Below, one piece after another: positions 34,703 through 58,351 of a DNA stretch of 64,000 nt. The stretch is from Amoebidium appalachense (Eukaryota; Ichthyosporea). The notes under the pieces are model-generated. The model was not told where the DNA came from. It did not search any database and worked only from the letters and a program-made list of their open reading frames with translations. The stretch covers positions 5,208,001 to 5,272,000 of the forward strand of contig CAVNZM010000004.1 of NCBI GenBank assembly GCA_963693365.1, written 5' to 3'. The stretch's first letter is position 1. The number at the start of each line of letters is the position of its first letter. The position numbers were made by a program, and so were the translations under genes.

Positions 34703-35592
34703 CCCCATACACATGAGTACACACACATAAACACACACACCCGATCCGGTCTCCCAATTACCCCCCTCCCCCCCCCCCCCCCCCATCCCTTCCCCTTCCC
34801 CTCCCCCAACCCCCCTCCTCCCCCCCCCCCCCCCACACACACACACACCTGGTCCACCTCCCCCAATACATCTCCCTTCCCCCCTTCCCCCCCCCCCCCT
34901 TCCCCCCCCCCCCCCCCCTCCACACCTCTCCCAATACCCTCTCCCCCCCGCCCTCCCAAAAAAGGAAAGAAAAGAAAAGAAAAGAAAGAAAAAGAAAGGA
35001 AAGAAAGAAAGAAAAGAAAAGAAAAATCGCACAATGCAAATCTCTACACACACAAGGTCGTAGGGACGACCTTCCGTTGCCCCTTTTTCCAACCCCCCCT
35101 TAAACAACCGTCTACATTCCCTCAAACCCGTAGAATCTTATACTTTGACACACATGAACTATCAGATTCATCTGTTTATCTGAGAACTCGTCCATTATAT
35201 AGCGATTACCGTACTATAGGTTAACTACTCCGAGATTTTTCGTGATTATTACCGTTCGAGTGACCGCCTCAGGCTGGCATGTTCAACCGCAGACAGGTGA
35301 TTTTTGGGGTACGTGGCACACTGCGATATGATCAATAACATCTCACTGACAGTAAGTCCTAGAGCCTAGTCGCCACAGCCGGAAGTTAAATGACTACGAA
35401 TTTTTGTGACCTAAAGAAGTCATCTCTCGTTAAATCATTGAAAAGTACCAGTCAACTGATACTTAAGTCTAAAGACCGTCTGGTTTTGTATCCATGGGGA
35501 GAATTCAGGGTGACGGACTTCCGGTGGTTCAGCGCGAATTTCAGAATGCCCGCCGGCTTCAAGAAATAGAGTGCATGCACATTCCTCCTCCT

Positions 35593-35623
<31 letters not shown>

Positions 35624-36133
35624 TACCACCGTGGCACAACCACCACCACCGAATGACGTCTCCCCCTCCCCCCCCCCCTCCCCACCCACCCACACCCACA
35701 CCCACACATGGACGCACGTGTAACCACAACCCCCCCCCCCCCCCCCCCCCCCCCCCGCCGGGCCCAACCACATCGGCAGAGTCGACTTGCAAAAAGCAGA
35801 ATTATTCTGAGAAGCAGAATCATTCTGCTCATAGCAGAATTATTCCGCAAAAGCAGAATCGCTCTGCTTTTAGCAGAATTATTCTGCTTTCAGCAAAATA
35901 ATTCTGCTTTTAGCGGAGTGATTCTGCTTTTAGCAGATTGAGCCTGCTGTCTTGTCTGCAGAATGATTCTGCTTTTGCGGAATGATTCTGCTTTTAGCAG
36001 AATGATTTAATGAGTCTGCTTTTGGCAGAATAATTTTGCTTTTCGCAAAAAAAATTCTGCTTTTTGCAGAATGATTCTGCTCGGAGCAAATTGACCCGGC
36101 CGATGTGCTTGGGCCCTCCAGGGCCTCCCCCCC

Positions 36134-36169
<36 letters not shown>

Positions 36170-37152
36170 CCTCCCTCCCTTCTCCGTCCCACCCCCCCCC
36201 CCCCCCCCCCCCCCCCCCTCCCTCCCTTCTCCGTCACTCCCTCACTCTTCTTCCAGACCCCCCTGGTTCGTCCGTTTGGTGCAGGCCTAAGCATCCAACT
36301 TATTCTGCATAGCTACAACCTAAATATGACCATACCTTTCAAGAGTACCACATAATCAAGGAGCATCATAGTAGAATATCGATCCTAGAGAATGCATTGC
36401 AAAAACGTTTTTTCACATCGATGTACGGCTGCACATCGCTGCACCGGTCGGTGCACGGTGCACTCCAGCACACTAATAGCTTTTTGACTGCCTATAATTA
36501 GTAGTGCCACGGTCTACTGTTTTTAGGCCCTAACCGTACATATCTTACTTACCCAACAACGTTAACATATATGCGCGCACGTGCCCGACCGAGATACGCC
36601 CCCCTCAATCCATCCCCCCTCCCCCCTCCTCCGGGTCCCTCGGACACAAAAGAAAGAAAGAAAGAAAGAAACAAAACAAAACAAAACAAACAAAACAAAC
36701 AAAACCACATGCACCTCCACATAGTCTTGTTGAACGTTCCAATGACATTGTAACGGAATCCCTGCCCACGCCACTGGCTAGTCTAAGAGCTCAGTTGTAA
36801 TAGTTCCTTGCATACCCCCATGTGCTCGAGTTCTCTTTTTTAAGGCTTACACATCATACAATATCACAATATCCACATGTGGGATTCATTCTGCGTTAAT
36901 TACCCCCCCCCCCCCCCCTCCCCCCTCCCCCCTCCCCCCTCCCCCCTCCCCCCAGATCTCCCCCTCCCCCTCTCCCTGGGGCACCCCACCCCACCCCACT
37001 TCTATTATCTTCCACACGAAGCAGCCATCAAAAAAAGGTTAAAGCTGGCCACAGCTCCAGCTACCCAGCCACCGCCCATGCATAATACCCAATTCAGCAC
37101 CACTGAATTTCAAAATGATTATAACCCTAGGGATTTTGGTTTTATTGATTAG
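33845..37152 (+). CDS. Unrecognised gene, last two exons (nuclear-type basic C-terminus)
   Basis: Exon 33845-33913 lies between the acceptor CTATGTGTAG and the donor GTAACG and ends in phase 1 (GDGGKLMGRGDLETTAWQNP, EK). Exon 37025-37152, after the acceptor GAAGCAG, resumes in exactly that phase and runs IKKRLKLATAPATQPPP, MHNTQFSTTEFQNDYNPRD, FGFID, ending in TAG. A canonical AATAAA at 37398 follows. The phase match and composition support a genuine 3' end. Upstream exons (possibly 27571, 30327) are unproven and the family is not recognised. A basic IKKRLKL patch may be a nuclear localisation signal (inference). The 3.1-kb intron holds long G- and C-runs and the palindromic 20-mer array. Confidence 0.45.
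35790..36091. repeat. Array of palindromic ~20-bp repeats
   Basis: About 15 units of consensus AGCAGAATNATTCTGCTTTT, each of which is itself a palindrome (AGCAGAAT-N-ATTCTGCT). Spacing is 18-20 bp in the first half and looser in the second, with point changes in most units. It can fold into a row of small hairpins or one long multi-branched structure on either strand. Flanked by a C-run at 35730-35757 and two C-run blocks at 36138-36217. Confidence 0.9.
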
Positions 37153-37397
37153 ATTTCTTGTAAGTCTCGACTGGCAGCTCATTTCCATACACTTCAGTGC
37201 AATAAGCTGTATATGTGCTGTGTCCACACCATACATTCTCTATATAGGTAATAACGGCAATCCCAGGTTCACAGGTTACCCGAACATCATCGAAATAGCC
37301 TTGTATACCTCTGGCTTGAAAAACAGGGTCACTGTACTACCGTCAGACGGGTTACATAGCGTCACTTTGAAAGCCACGACAACATGTCTTTCTATCA

Positions 37398-37403
37398 ATA
37401 AAG
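37398..37403 (+). terminator. Candidate polyadenylation signal of the gene ending at 37152
   Basis: AATAAA 246 nt after the TAG stop, in repeat-free sequence. Confidence 0.5.
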
Positions 37404-37482
37404 GAATGTCTCAAAACCCTTCCTGATATGTATACCATACATACTCCTTGCATACCAAAAACAATACACCAAATATTGCGGG

Positions 37483-37543
<61 letters not shown>

Positions 37544-37671
37544 CAAGGAAAAATGTTGGGACCAGGCCATCTGAGAACATATGTACACGACGTTTTGATA
37601 GTTTGCTTTCCGTTATTGCCTAAAAGGACATTCATTATTGTCAACATGTGACGTCATACGAAGGGGAAGAA

Positions 37672-37775
37672 TACAAACTTGAGACGGGAGAGAATACAAC
37701 TTCTCAAGTTTGAGACGTGAAAGAATACAATTTCTCAAGTTTGAGACGGGAAGAGAATACAAATCTCAAGTTTGA
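37672..37775. repeat. Minisatellite, ~33-bp units, about three copies
   Basis: The unit CTTGAGACGGGAGAGAATAC, then AACTTCTCAAGTTTGAGACG, recurs with small changes three times just before the long (TG)n tract. Confidence 0.8.
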
Positions 37776-37808
37776 CCGTAGAAGGCAACCAACGAATGTG
37801 GTCGATGC

Positions 37809-37996
<188 letters not shown>

Positions 37997-38156
37997 TGTC
38001 TGTGTTTGCATGAGTACGGATGCGCGTTTTTTGCACATGTCAGGATGCAGATTGTGTGTGTCTGCATGTGCATGTGTGAGTGTGAGTGCGAGTGAGTGAT
38101 CCAGTGTGTATGTGTGTGTTTGGAGGGAGGAACGAGGGAGTGTGTGTGCGGGGGCT

Positions 38157-50072
<11,916 letters not shown>

Positions 50073-51372
50073 CTTCAAGCAGTTTTAGTACCAAACAGAA
50101 AAAGTGACTCCCTAGACTGTGTTGTTGAAAAAGCAGCAATGCTGTATCTTACGTCGCCGGAACCATGTGAATAATCACTAAGTTCGAATGGCCTGCCCTT
50201 GAAAGGGCTTCTGATTTGCCTTACAAGGCTTCTTCGTCTATGGCTCAAAATATTTCCGTTATGACGCACATATGCATGTGCTATTCGACATGCTGGCAGA
50301 AGCCTGTATCCACACAGCAACAAATGCACATCACACGCACACTACCGGTGCGAAAAAAGGGGTGGTTTCCCTTCAGCAAACAAAGAATGCTAGGGTAGAC
50401 TATAGGTAAGGTGTTTTCAATAATGATCATCAGTCCTAGATAAACAGCAACAAATGCACATCACACGCACACTACCGGTGCGAAAAAAGGGGTGGTTTCC
50501 CTTCAGCAAACAAAGAATGCTAGGGTAGACTATAGGTAAGGTGTTTTCAATAATGATCATCAGTCCTTTATCTAGCATGGCATGACCTTTCTTCCTCAAA
50601 GATCTTTTTCCTCAGTCGATCGCATTCGAGCCACAGACAACAGATATTCATGAAAAGTGAGCCATGAGTTGCGCAAACAGGTAGCATTCCAACTGACGTC
50701 ATAAATCTAAAAAAGATATTTTGAGATAACTTTAGTATTGTAAATCCATGGTGTATCTCACATTCTAGAATATTGTTTTCAATAAATATATTAAGACGTC
50801 ATGAATTTGAATTGACACGCCACTCAGTGACGTCACAGCCGGCAGTTCGGCCCCTGAGAGGCTGTGCACGCTGGCAGTCACCGCTGGAGCACGAAACGTG
50901 AAAAGCTGATGTTTTTGTGCTGCCGAACAGTCATCTAGCTTGGATACGTATAATCTTATAGTTCGGATACATATAGACGCCAAGCAAGACCCCTCAGGTT
51001 TTACCGAGTCTTTTTACTTTGTTGATGTGTGTGTTTTTTCCTGTCCAAATATCGCTCTGAAAGGTGCCCGTAGTGTGCGTCCGCGTGAAGTTCACACCAC
51101 TTAAACCCATAGGACGTGTACTTTTTCTACCTACCTCTTCAAACACCTTACTTTCAAACGTAGTTGTATTTACGGTGTTGATAAGTTCAATTCCTTATAA
51201 TTTCTCGTGGTCTTCAACAAACATCCCGAGGCAACGAAGGTCAGTGTCTTGCAACCCCTTTCTTTCGCCCAGCATCTTTTTCACTGTCCTTCGCTCTCCC
51301 TCCTTCACTCTCACTCTCTACCTGTTTCGTCCCTTTCACACACGCACTCACAAACACTCACAAACACACACA

Positions 51373-51421
<49 letters not shown>

Positions 51422-52158
51422 CTCCTCTCCCCGCCCCCCCCTCTCTGGCTCTCTCTCCTCTTGCTCTCTCTCGCTCCCTTTCCCCCCTTCCCCTCTCTCT
51501 CTTTCCCTCTCTTTCACTCTCTCTCTCTCTGCTTTCCCCCCCGTCCCTCCCCCCATGCTATCTCTGTGCGTGTCTCCCTCTTCTGCCCAACTTTGCGCCT
51601 TGACTTGAAGATGCTGAACACGCGAACTCCGTTGCGTACCTAACAAACCGATATGGAAATAAACGTACCATGGGTGCTGTGAAGCTGTAGCTGGAAAAAA
51701 AAATATGCGAGGCCTGCGTAGTTTGCTTTCTTGCAGGCATCTAGGATCCACGATAAGCTCTATTGGCAGACACAAGGTCATGTGTAGGTGTGCAGAGTGG
51801 TGTGGGCTGTTGTGGTAGGAAGGGGGTTGGGTGGTGGTGGTGAAGGTGGCGGGAGCTGCTATTTTATTGTCTTGCATGCAAAAGCCTAGGTCGAGGTGTG
51901 GAAACACGGTATGTTATAGTGCCTGTGTATGTGCGTGTGTTTAGTGTGTGGGTGTGGGTTTGGGTGTGGATGTGGGCGTGTGCATGCCGGCGTGTGTAGG
52001 TGGTGCAACTCAATGGTGTGTGCAAAGCACTAATAGTAAAGATGCTCATGTGTGCCTGTGTACCGGTTGGGTTTGGGGTAAGGTGTGTGCCCCTTGTGAG
52101 CGCTTGTGTGCGTGTTGGTTCTAGCCGTTTTATTTACCCACTTACACACACACACAAA

Positions 52159-52215
<57 letters not shown>

Positions 52216-52576
52216 CTCTCTCTCCCTCCCTCCCCTTCTCCCTCTCTCTCTCTCTCTCCGTCTCTCTCTCTCTCTCACCGCCTCTCTCTCCCCCCCCTCT
52301 CTCTTTCTTCCCCCCCCCCCCCCCCCCCCCGGTCTCTCTTTCTCATATGCATACACCTGCACACCTGCACTCACAGTCATGCTTTCTCAAACTCAACACA
52401 ACTGAGCTAAAGAAGACACGTGTATTCTTGCATATGCTAATGCCTATTATTACTCCATGCAAACCGGCACATGCATACATATCACACTACACTCGGTCAC
52501 ACCACATACACACACACACACACACACAACAGGTACGCCAACTGCACAGGCTCAGCCCCAGCACACAAACACCAAA
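50073..52576. other. Divergent intergenic region of CDK8 and MRPL11
   Basis: Holds the CDK8 5' flank (50073 to about 51060, largely repeat-free apart from the 124-bp tandem duplication), then (CT)n at 51374-51420 and 52160-52212, and C-runs. Promoters of both genes are expected here; no TATA element was fixed. An open minus-strand frame (51311-51907) is mostly a (GA)n translation. Confidence 0.45.
50314..50567. repeat. Perfect 124-bp tandem duplication in the CDK8 5' flank
   Basis: 50314-50437 and 50444-50567 are identical by eye (ACAGCAACAAATGCACATCA ... AATGATCATCAGTCCT) and separated by 6 bp. The identity points to a recent event or an assembly artefact. Confidence 0.92.
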
Positions 52577-53047
52577 ATGTCGAAAGCAGCCGCCGGTAAG
52601 GTGGCCACCTATGTGATGGCCGGGAAGGCTGCCCCGGCACCCCCCCTCGGCCCCATGCTTGGTCAACGCGGTGTCAACATCATGCAATTTTGCAAAGATT
52701 TCAACGACAAGACCAAGAACATCAAACAGGGGGTCCCCATTCCAGTTGTAATTGACATTAAGGCGGACAAATCCATTAGCTACGTTATGAAGAGCCCCCC
52801 CTCGAGCTATTTTCTGAAGAACGCGGCCGGAATCACCAAAGGCGCCGCCAAGACGAGGCATGAGACCGCCGGGAAAATCTCGCTTAAACACATCTACGAA
52901 ATTGCGCAGGTGAAGATCAAGGACCCTGCTCTTGATCACCTCACACTACAGACCATGTGCAAGCACCTCATTGGCTCGGCAAAGACGATGGGCATTGAGG
53001 TTGTGAAGGAGCTGCCTGCTGACTACAAGCCGGCAGGGGTGCCATAG
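52577..53047 (+). CDS. MRPL11: Mitochondrial large ribosomal subunit protein L11 (uL11m), intronless
   Basis: uL11 binds the GTPase-associated region of large-subunit rRNA at the base of the stalk. The 156-residue frame carries the universal L11 N-domain motif [13 protein letters not shown] followed by [10 protein letters not shown], the linker, and the C-domain with [14 protein letters not shown] (the rRNA-binding helix region), [13 protein letters not shown] and the terminal [12 protein letters not shown]. The opening MSK and the GQRG form match MRPL11 rather than cytosolic L12. Human MRPL11 is 192 residues, so the C-terminal extension is shorter. There is no long N-terminal presequence, as in other MRPL11. 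ATG 52577 sits in CCAAAATG context right after a (CA)n-rich leader. Single exon in an otherwise intron-rich window: possibly retroposed, or ancestrally intronless. Confidence 0.95.
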   Translation: MSKAAAGKVATYVMAGKAAPAPPLGPMLGQRGVNIMQFCKDFNDKTKNIKQGVPIPVVIDIKADKSISYVMKSPPSSYFLKNAAGITKGAAKTRHETAGKISLKHIYEIAQVKIKDPALDHLTLQTMCKHLIGSAKTMGIEVVKELPADYKPAGVP

Positions 53048-53123
53048 GAGTTTTCAGTTTTGCGGGTGTGCTTGTAGGTTTTTTTTTCTTTTTTTTTTTC
53101 TTTGTTTTATTATTTTTTTTTTG

Positions 53124-53160
<37 letters not shown>

Positions 53161-53909
53161 GAGGGGTTGTGCTGTGGGGCTGGCAGCTTTGTATGGAAAG
53201 TACATTAACGGTACCGTTATGACTGGAAGTGGACAACAGCAATACACGATGACCATGACTACGTTATGGATGTGGGTTTTCCGGAAGCCTCCCCCTCCCC
53301 CTCCGTTCCCCGGTTTAATTTCCGTGAAACTATTCCCCCCCCATCCCCCCCCCGCCTCTTCCCTCCTCAACTCCCCCGTTTTGGCAGATCTCCCCCTCCC
53401 CCCGCCCTCTCCCCTTCTGCCGGATCCCCCGCCGTCCCCCTCCCCCCGGGCCCTCCGTACCTCCCCTTTTTGAAAACCCCCCCCCCCCCCCCCCCCCCCC
53501 TTTTTGCCGTACCCTAATTTTAATCTATTTCATGTGTGGATTCTTCACACTTTTCCATCCCCAACACTTTTAAATGGCACCTCAGAGTCTCCCGTTGACC
53601 AACAACATAAGATGTTCAATATCTTCACAGCACATTTTCCATCCTCCTCCTACTTGTTTATTTCGACGAACCCCCCCCCCCTCCCCCCCCCCGCCCCCGG
53701 GCCCGGGGGGCGCACCATCATATCAACTTGACACACCTGCTTGGACCCAGCTAGCGACGCCCCCTGTAGCTACCCTGTTCCTTCGACATTCCCTCCCCCC
53801 TCTCCCCCCCCCCCCACACACACACCACCATCACCACCAGGTGACCACGGTGACGACTGTACGTACAGACAACGACCACCACCACCACCACCACATACAA
53901 ACACACACA

Positions 53910-53964
<55 letters not shown>

Positions 53965-54165
53965 GCGCACCACACTCAGGGCCATTTCTATCTGGCCTCA
54001 ATATTTTTGACAGTTCAGTGGCTCACTTTATTTATTGGGTTAGCATGCATGCATGAGCTACTCTCTACCGTAATCGTGCGGCTTGCGTTTTCCGTGCTAA
54101 GCGGCGCCGGCTGGAGTGACGCCCTGACCAGTGCCCGCATAGATAGCCTATCTATTTCTTTGTAG
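53048..54165. other. MRPL11 3' region and spacer
   Basis: T-rich stretch, then a G-run (53125-53159), C-rich blocks (53280-53500) and CAC/ACGC repeats (53878-53968). No canonical AATAAA was seen after MRPL11. No upstream exon for the orphan frame at 54166 could be identified. Confidence 0.4.
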
Positions 54166-54483
54166 ATCTCAGTTGATGATGAATTCACGATTGCATCAGA
54201 TCTGTTATCATTTTTCACCAAGGATCGTCGATCAGAATTTAAAGTGCCAAAAACCTTTTATGATTGGCTCGTTGATTCTAATAGCTCAACCTTTTGTTTG
54301 TTTTTGCATAAATTCCTAAATTCGCATGGAGATTATCAATTTGGGGGGGGGATTATCAATATTCAGGATGTCGACTCTGGTGCTTTTTGGTTCATGATCA
54401 GAAAAGGCACAAAGGAAGAGGGTGGAACATGGGATGAGAACGAGGTTGACATGTTTCATGAGTTATTTGGAAAGAAGTATTAG
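54166..54483 (+). CDS. Orphan AT-rich exon or gene fragment, unknown family
   Basis: Preceded by a good acceptor (CTATCTATTTCTTTGTAG), 105 codons are open to a TAG at 54483. It reads ISVDDEFTIASDLLSFFTKD, then VPKTFYDWLVDSNSSTFCLF, GGGIINIQDVDSGAFWFMIR, WDENEVDMFHELFGKKY. The composition is convincingly protein-like (hydrophobic/acidic alternation, no repeats). Codon usage is AT-rich (GAT, TTT, AAT, TTA), in contrast with the GC-rich exons of the flanking genes. No upstream exon was found between MRPL11 and this point, so it may be a terminal exon, a fragment of a captured foreign gene, or a decayed element. Family not recognised. Confidence 0.4.
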   Translation: MSVDDEFTIASDLLSFFTKDRRSEFKVPKTFYDWLVDSNSSTFCLFLHKFLNSHGDYQFGGGIINIQDVDSGAFWFMIRKGTKEEGGTWDENEVDMFHELFGKKY

Positions 54484-54869
54484 TGCGGCCAAAGCTTTAT
54501 TATTAGGAATAGCCCACAGTGGGTTAGTTCTACTCTACGTAACACCGGCACAAAGAAACGAAGGGCTAGCCTCCCCAGCCAACTTTGTTAGTGGTGAGAT
54601 CCAGGTTGGACGTGCTGCCTTTACCGGATGGTAACTTTGTTTACCCTTCTTTGCGAGCCTTTTCCACGTTTTGTGCAACTTAGGTTATGCTCTAGCATCT
54701 AAATGGATGCAAGCATTATAACTTCGGTGGCATCCGAGCAGCAGTTGCAAACGGCAGGTTGATATTGGGGCTGCATAAGCCAGAAACACGCACATGGTGG
54801 TTTAACAGCGATGTTACGAACTAAACCGCAGCTACCAAACAAACTGCAGCTACCAGTCATATTGCTGCC
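54484..54869. other. Short spacer before the large Q/P-rich gene
   Basis: Repeat-poor sequence with no supported gene; the expected place for the downstream gene's promoter and leader. A short direct repeat (ACTGCAGCTACCA / ACCGCAGCTACCA) lies at about 54824-54855, just before ATG 54870. Confidence 0.4.
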
Positions 54870-55316
54870 ATGGAGCCAAAGGTCATGCAAAAGGGTCGCT
54901 TCACAATTTCTGGCACTGTGCCAGCCACCGTAGAGTCACCCAACGCTAACAGGTGGGTTGGTTTTCTGGTGTGCTTGGCATCACTTTCTTCTGCGAGCGT
55001 GGCTGTAAATGTTTTATGGTTGGTTGATGATTCGTTCCTGGAATGTGTCTTTTCACTCTCAACGTGTTCCCGCGTTTCCTTTGCACGCTTAATCTTTGGG
55101 GCTTGAGTGGTACCTAAGTCATGTCTCGTACCCTTGCTTCCTAGATCTGGGTAATGTCATGACGTTTCTTAAGCCATCCACACTAGAACATTGCCTTATA
55201 ACAGGCCTAGTTGTTGAAGGTGATAAGTCAGGTATGGCCACTAAATGGTAGATACGAAGGTGGCAAGATGTATGTGTGCCAGTCTTGGTGTGTGTGATGT
55301 ATGCATCCGCACGCGA

Positions 55317-55375
<59 letters not shown>

Positions 55376-56379
55376 CGTGCGTGCATGTGTGTATGCGCAC
55401 GTGCATGTTTGTGATATGTGGACAGGCTTGTGTGCATGACCTAAGTGTTTCGTGCCAATGAGTGTGCCCACTGGTTTACTTGTTGTATTCTGCTGTTGAC
55501 GCAGGAAAAGGAACGAAACAGGTGCACAGGTGCCCAAATTTGTGCCTGAACTACCGTTATCCTTCCCCCCCCCCCCCCCCCCCCTCCCCGCTTTCTGTCC
55601 GTTTCTCAAGCTTTCTGTATTTTTTCCTCTTACACATCCTCCCTTCCCCCCCCCCCCCTTTCCAGGAGGGAACGAGCTGCCAGGGTCCCAACGGGGATGG
55701 AGAAATCCATCAGCGGCCCATCACGTATGACAAATTCACACCCGGCGACCTCGCCGGCGCCCATGCGAGCGAATCCAGAAACATACAACACAGCCCCGCC
55801 GCGGCGCGGTCCAGAGAACTCGCCACAGGTTCCGGATTTTGCCCCGCCTCCGCCCTCCTCCGGCCCCTCATCCAATCAGCAGCAGCCCGTTCCCCATCCT
55901 CACCACCCGACGCCTCATCTCTACCACCAGCAATCCCTCCCTGTGGGTGTAGGGCAGTTGGCAAACACACAATCGGGTGTGTCTGTTGTGTCTAGTGTTT
56001 CTGGTTTGTCCTCTGCGGGTACGCTACTAGTGTACGGGCACTATCAGGGTGAGTAGGGGGGCTAAAAAGAGTGTGGGGAATGGTGGGTGGGGTGGTCGGG
56101 ATTGGGACCAACTGCATGGGACAGAGAGGGAGAGGGGGAGTGTGTGTGTGTGTGGTGGAAGTCGAGGGGGGAGGGGGGGTGTGAGGTGAAAAAGGGGGGT
56201 GGGGGAAGGGGGGGGGGGGAGGGGGGTTGGTGGGGTGGGGGGAGGGGGAGGGGGTGGGTGGTGGGGGTGGGGGAGGGGGGGGGGAGGGGGGGAGAAAAGA
56301 TGGTGGTGAATGGCTTGAGGGAAAAGGATGAATCACGGATAATGGAGGGTAGTTTGTGAACGTGCCATTGTTGTCACAA

Positions 56380-56426
<47 letters not shown>

Positions 56427-56493
56427 CTCCCCTCCCTCCCCTCCCCAAAGGCCCACCTCGATTCTCTTTGCATTGCATGGTTCCTTTTTCTTT

Positions 56494-56526
<33 letters not shown>

Positions 56527-57666
56527 ATATCTGCATTGTGCTGTTAATTGTAAGTCTGTTCTGTGTACTGCACTTAACCTCCCGTTCTAACCCCCCCCCC
56601 CCGAAACTCAGACGCAATTGATGACTTGGGCCCTCCCTGAGGATGGGCTCTGCTTATGACGCATACTGTGCGCATGGCTGATGCTGCATACTTGAATGTT
56701 TGCCTTTGCATGTGTCCTGCACCATGCTTCTCATCGTGTATGCGTACTTCGTACTGTGTTCCGCATTCAAACCCCCCTGTCTTCTTTCAGAGGTGTCCTT
56801 TCAGGACAGACCACTGTGTGGAGACATCTTTACTTCCATGCAACCGGGCATGGTTGCTCTGTGTCGTGCATCTGTAAGCACATACGTGTTTGTCGCTGCA
56901 CTGCATTAGTTTGCACACACATCTTCACCGTTTTGCTCACCTTGCTTGCATAAGCAACCCTGCTCGTCTTTGATCAAGACGGGTTGACCCACCCAAGTTC
57001 AGTTGATGCTGCTGTCTGAGTTGGAGCGTCGTATATACGCGGGCTAAGGGGTCGAAACTCAGACGCAATTGATGACTTGGGCCCTCCCTGAGGATGGGCT
57101 CTGCTTATGACGCATACTGTGCGCATGGCTGATGCTGCATACTTGAATGTTTGCCTTTGCATGTGTCCTGCACCATGCTTCTCATCGTGTATGCGTACTT
57201 CGTACTGTGTTCCGCATTCAAACCCCCCCCCCCCCTCCCTTCTTTCCGTGGTTTTCTGGACAGGTGCCCCCGCTGAGAATTTCAGTACGGAATTGTTTGC
57301 AACAATCCAAGCAGCCCCTGAGGTTGTGCCAACGCAACAACAACCCACACCCGCCCAACAACAACAACAACAGTTTGTTCCCGGGCAAAACAACTCTAAT
57401 TTTGCCACCCCACCGCCAATGACCCACCCACCCCACCTGATTCACGCCAACTCTGTACCTGCGTTGGGGGCTTTTGCGGCCGAGCAGCCAAATATCGTGC
57501 AGCAGGTGACTTCTAACCAATCGCAGCATGTAATTGTTGGGGTTCAAGGGCAGCAGTATCGGAACGGGCCCAGAGGTCACCCCATGGCGGGGCCCGGGGG
57601 TGTTGTGTATTATCAGTACGCACCAACACACATGATGCAGGCGCAGGTGGGTGTGTGTGTGTTTTT

Positions 57667-57697
<31 letters not shown>

Positions 57698-58300
57698 AGG
57701 GGGGGAGGGAGGGGGGGGGGGGGGGGGGGGGAGGGGGGAGTGTGGGTGGGTGGGCGGGCGGGCGGGTGGGTGGGCATGTTAGTGTGTGTTTAGGTTGGGA
57801 TGCATGTGCGGGTGTGGGTTGGTGAGGGTATGTGTGTGGGTGGGTGGGTAGGTGGGTGTGTGTGTGTGTGTGAGGGGGAGTGGGTGGGTGTGTGGGTTGG
57901 TAGGGATGCGATGTGTGGATGTGGGTGAGGGATGGGGGTGCGGGTGTAGGATTGTGGATGGATGGGGATGTGGCGGAGTGGGTAGGTTGGGTGGGTCATT
58001 GAGTGAGCGGGTGTCCGTGTGTGTGCCGATATGTGCTTGTGGGGTGGGTGGGTGGATAGGCACATGTGTTGTGTGTCACCGTTCATAAAATACTGTTACA
58101 TGATGGTGGTATTGATGGTTCCGGGTCTCATTCCCTGGGGGGGCGAGGGGGTGGCGGGTGGAGGGGGAGGGGGAGGGGGGAGGGGGGAGGGGTGTGGAGG
58201 AAGGGAAGCCGCTGGGTGGGGGGGGGGGGGGGGGGGGGGGGCGGAGCGGAAGGTTGTACAAGAGAAGAACTTGTTTATTGTTTACTTATGTTTGTTTGCT

Positions 58301-58351
<51 letters not shown>

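Noticed and set aside
35790-36091. CRISPR-like regularly spaced repeats
   Set aside because: Units are contiguous palindromes with no unique spacers and no cas genes, in a eukaryotic intron.
52487-52939. Minus-strand frame across MRPL11
   Set aside because: Antisense shadow of the conserved uL11m reading frame.
55503-55518. Micro-exon before the second exon of the large gene
   Set aside because: GACGCAG and a GTGCAC donor bound 16-17 nt, but the insertion would shift the frame of the well-supported exon at 55666.
56790-56872. Extra exon between R1 copies in the large gene
   Set aside because: It has an acceptor (TTCTTTCAG) and donor (GTAAGC), but including it breaks the phase with the exon at 57264. 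It could be a duplicate of the genuine exon's flank.
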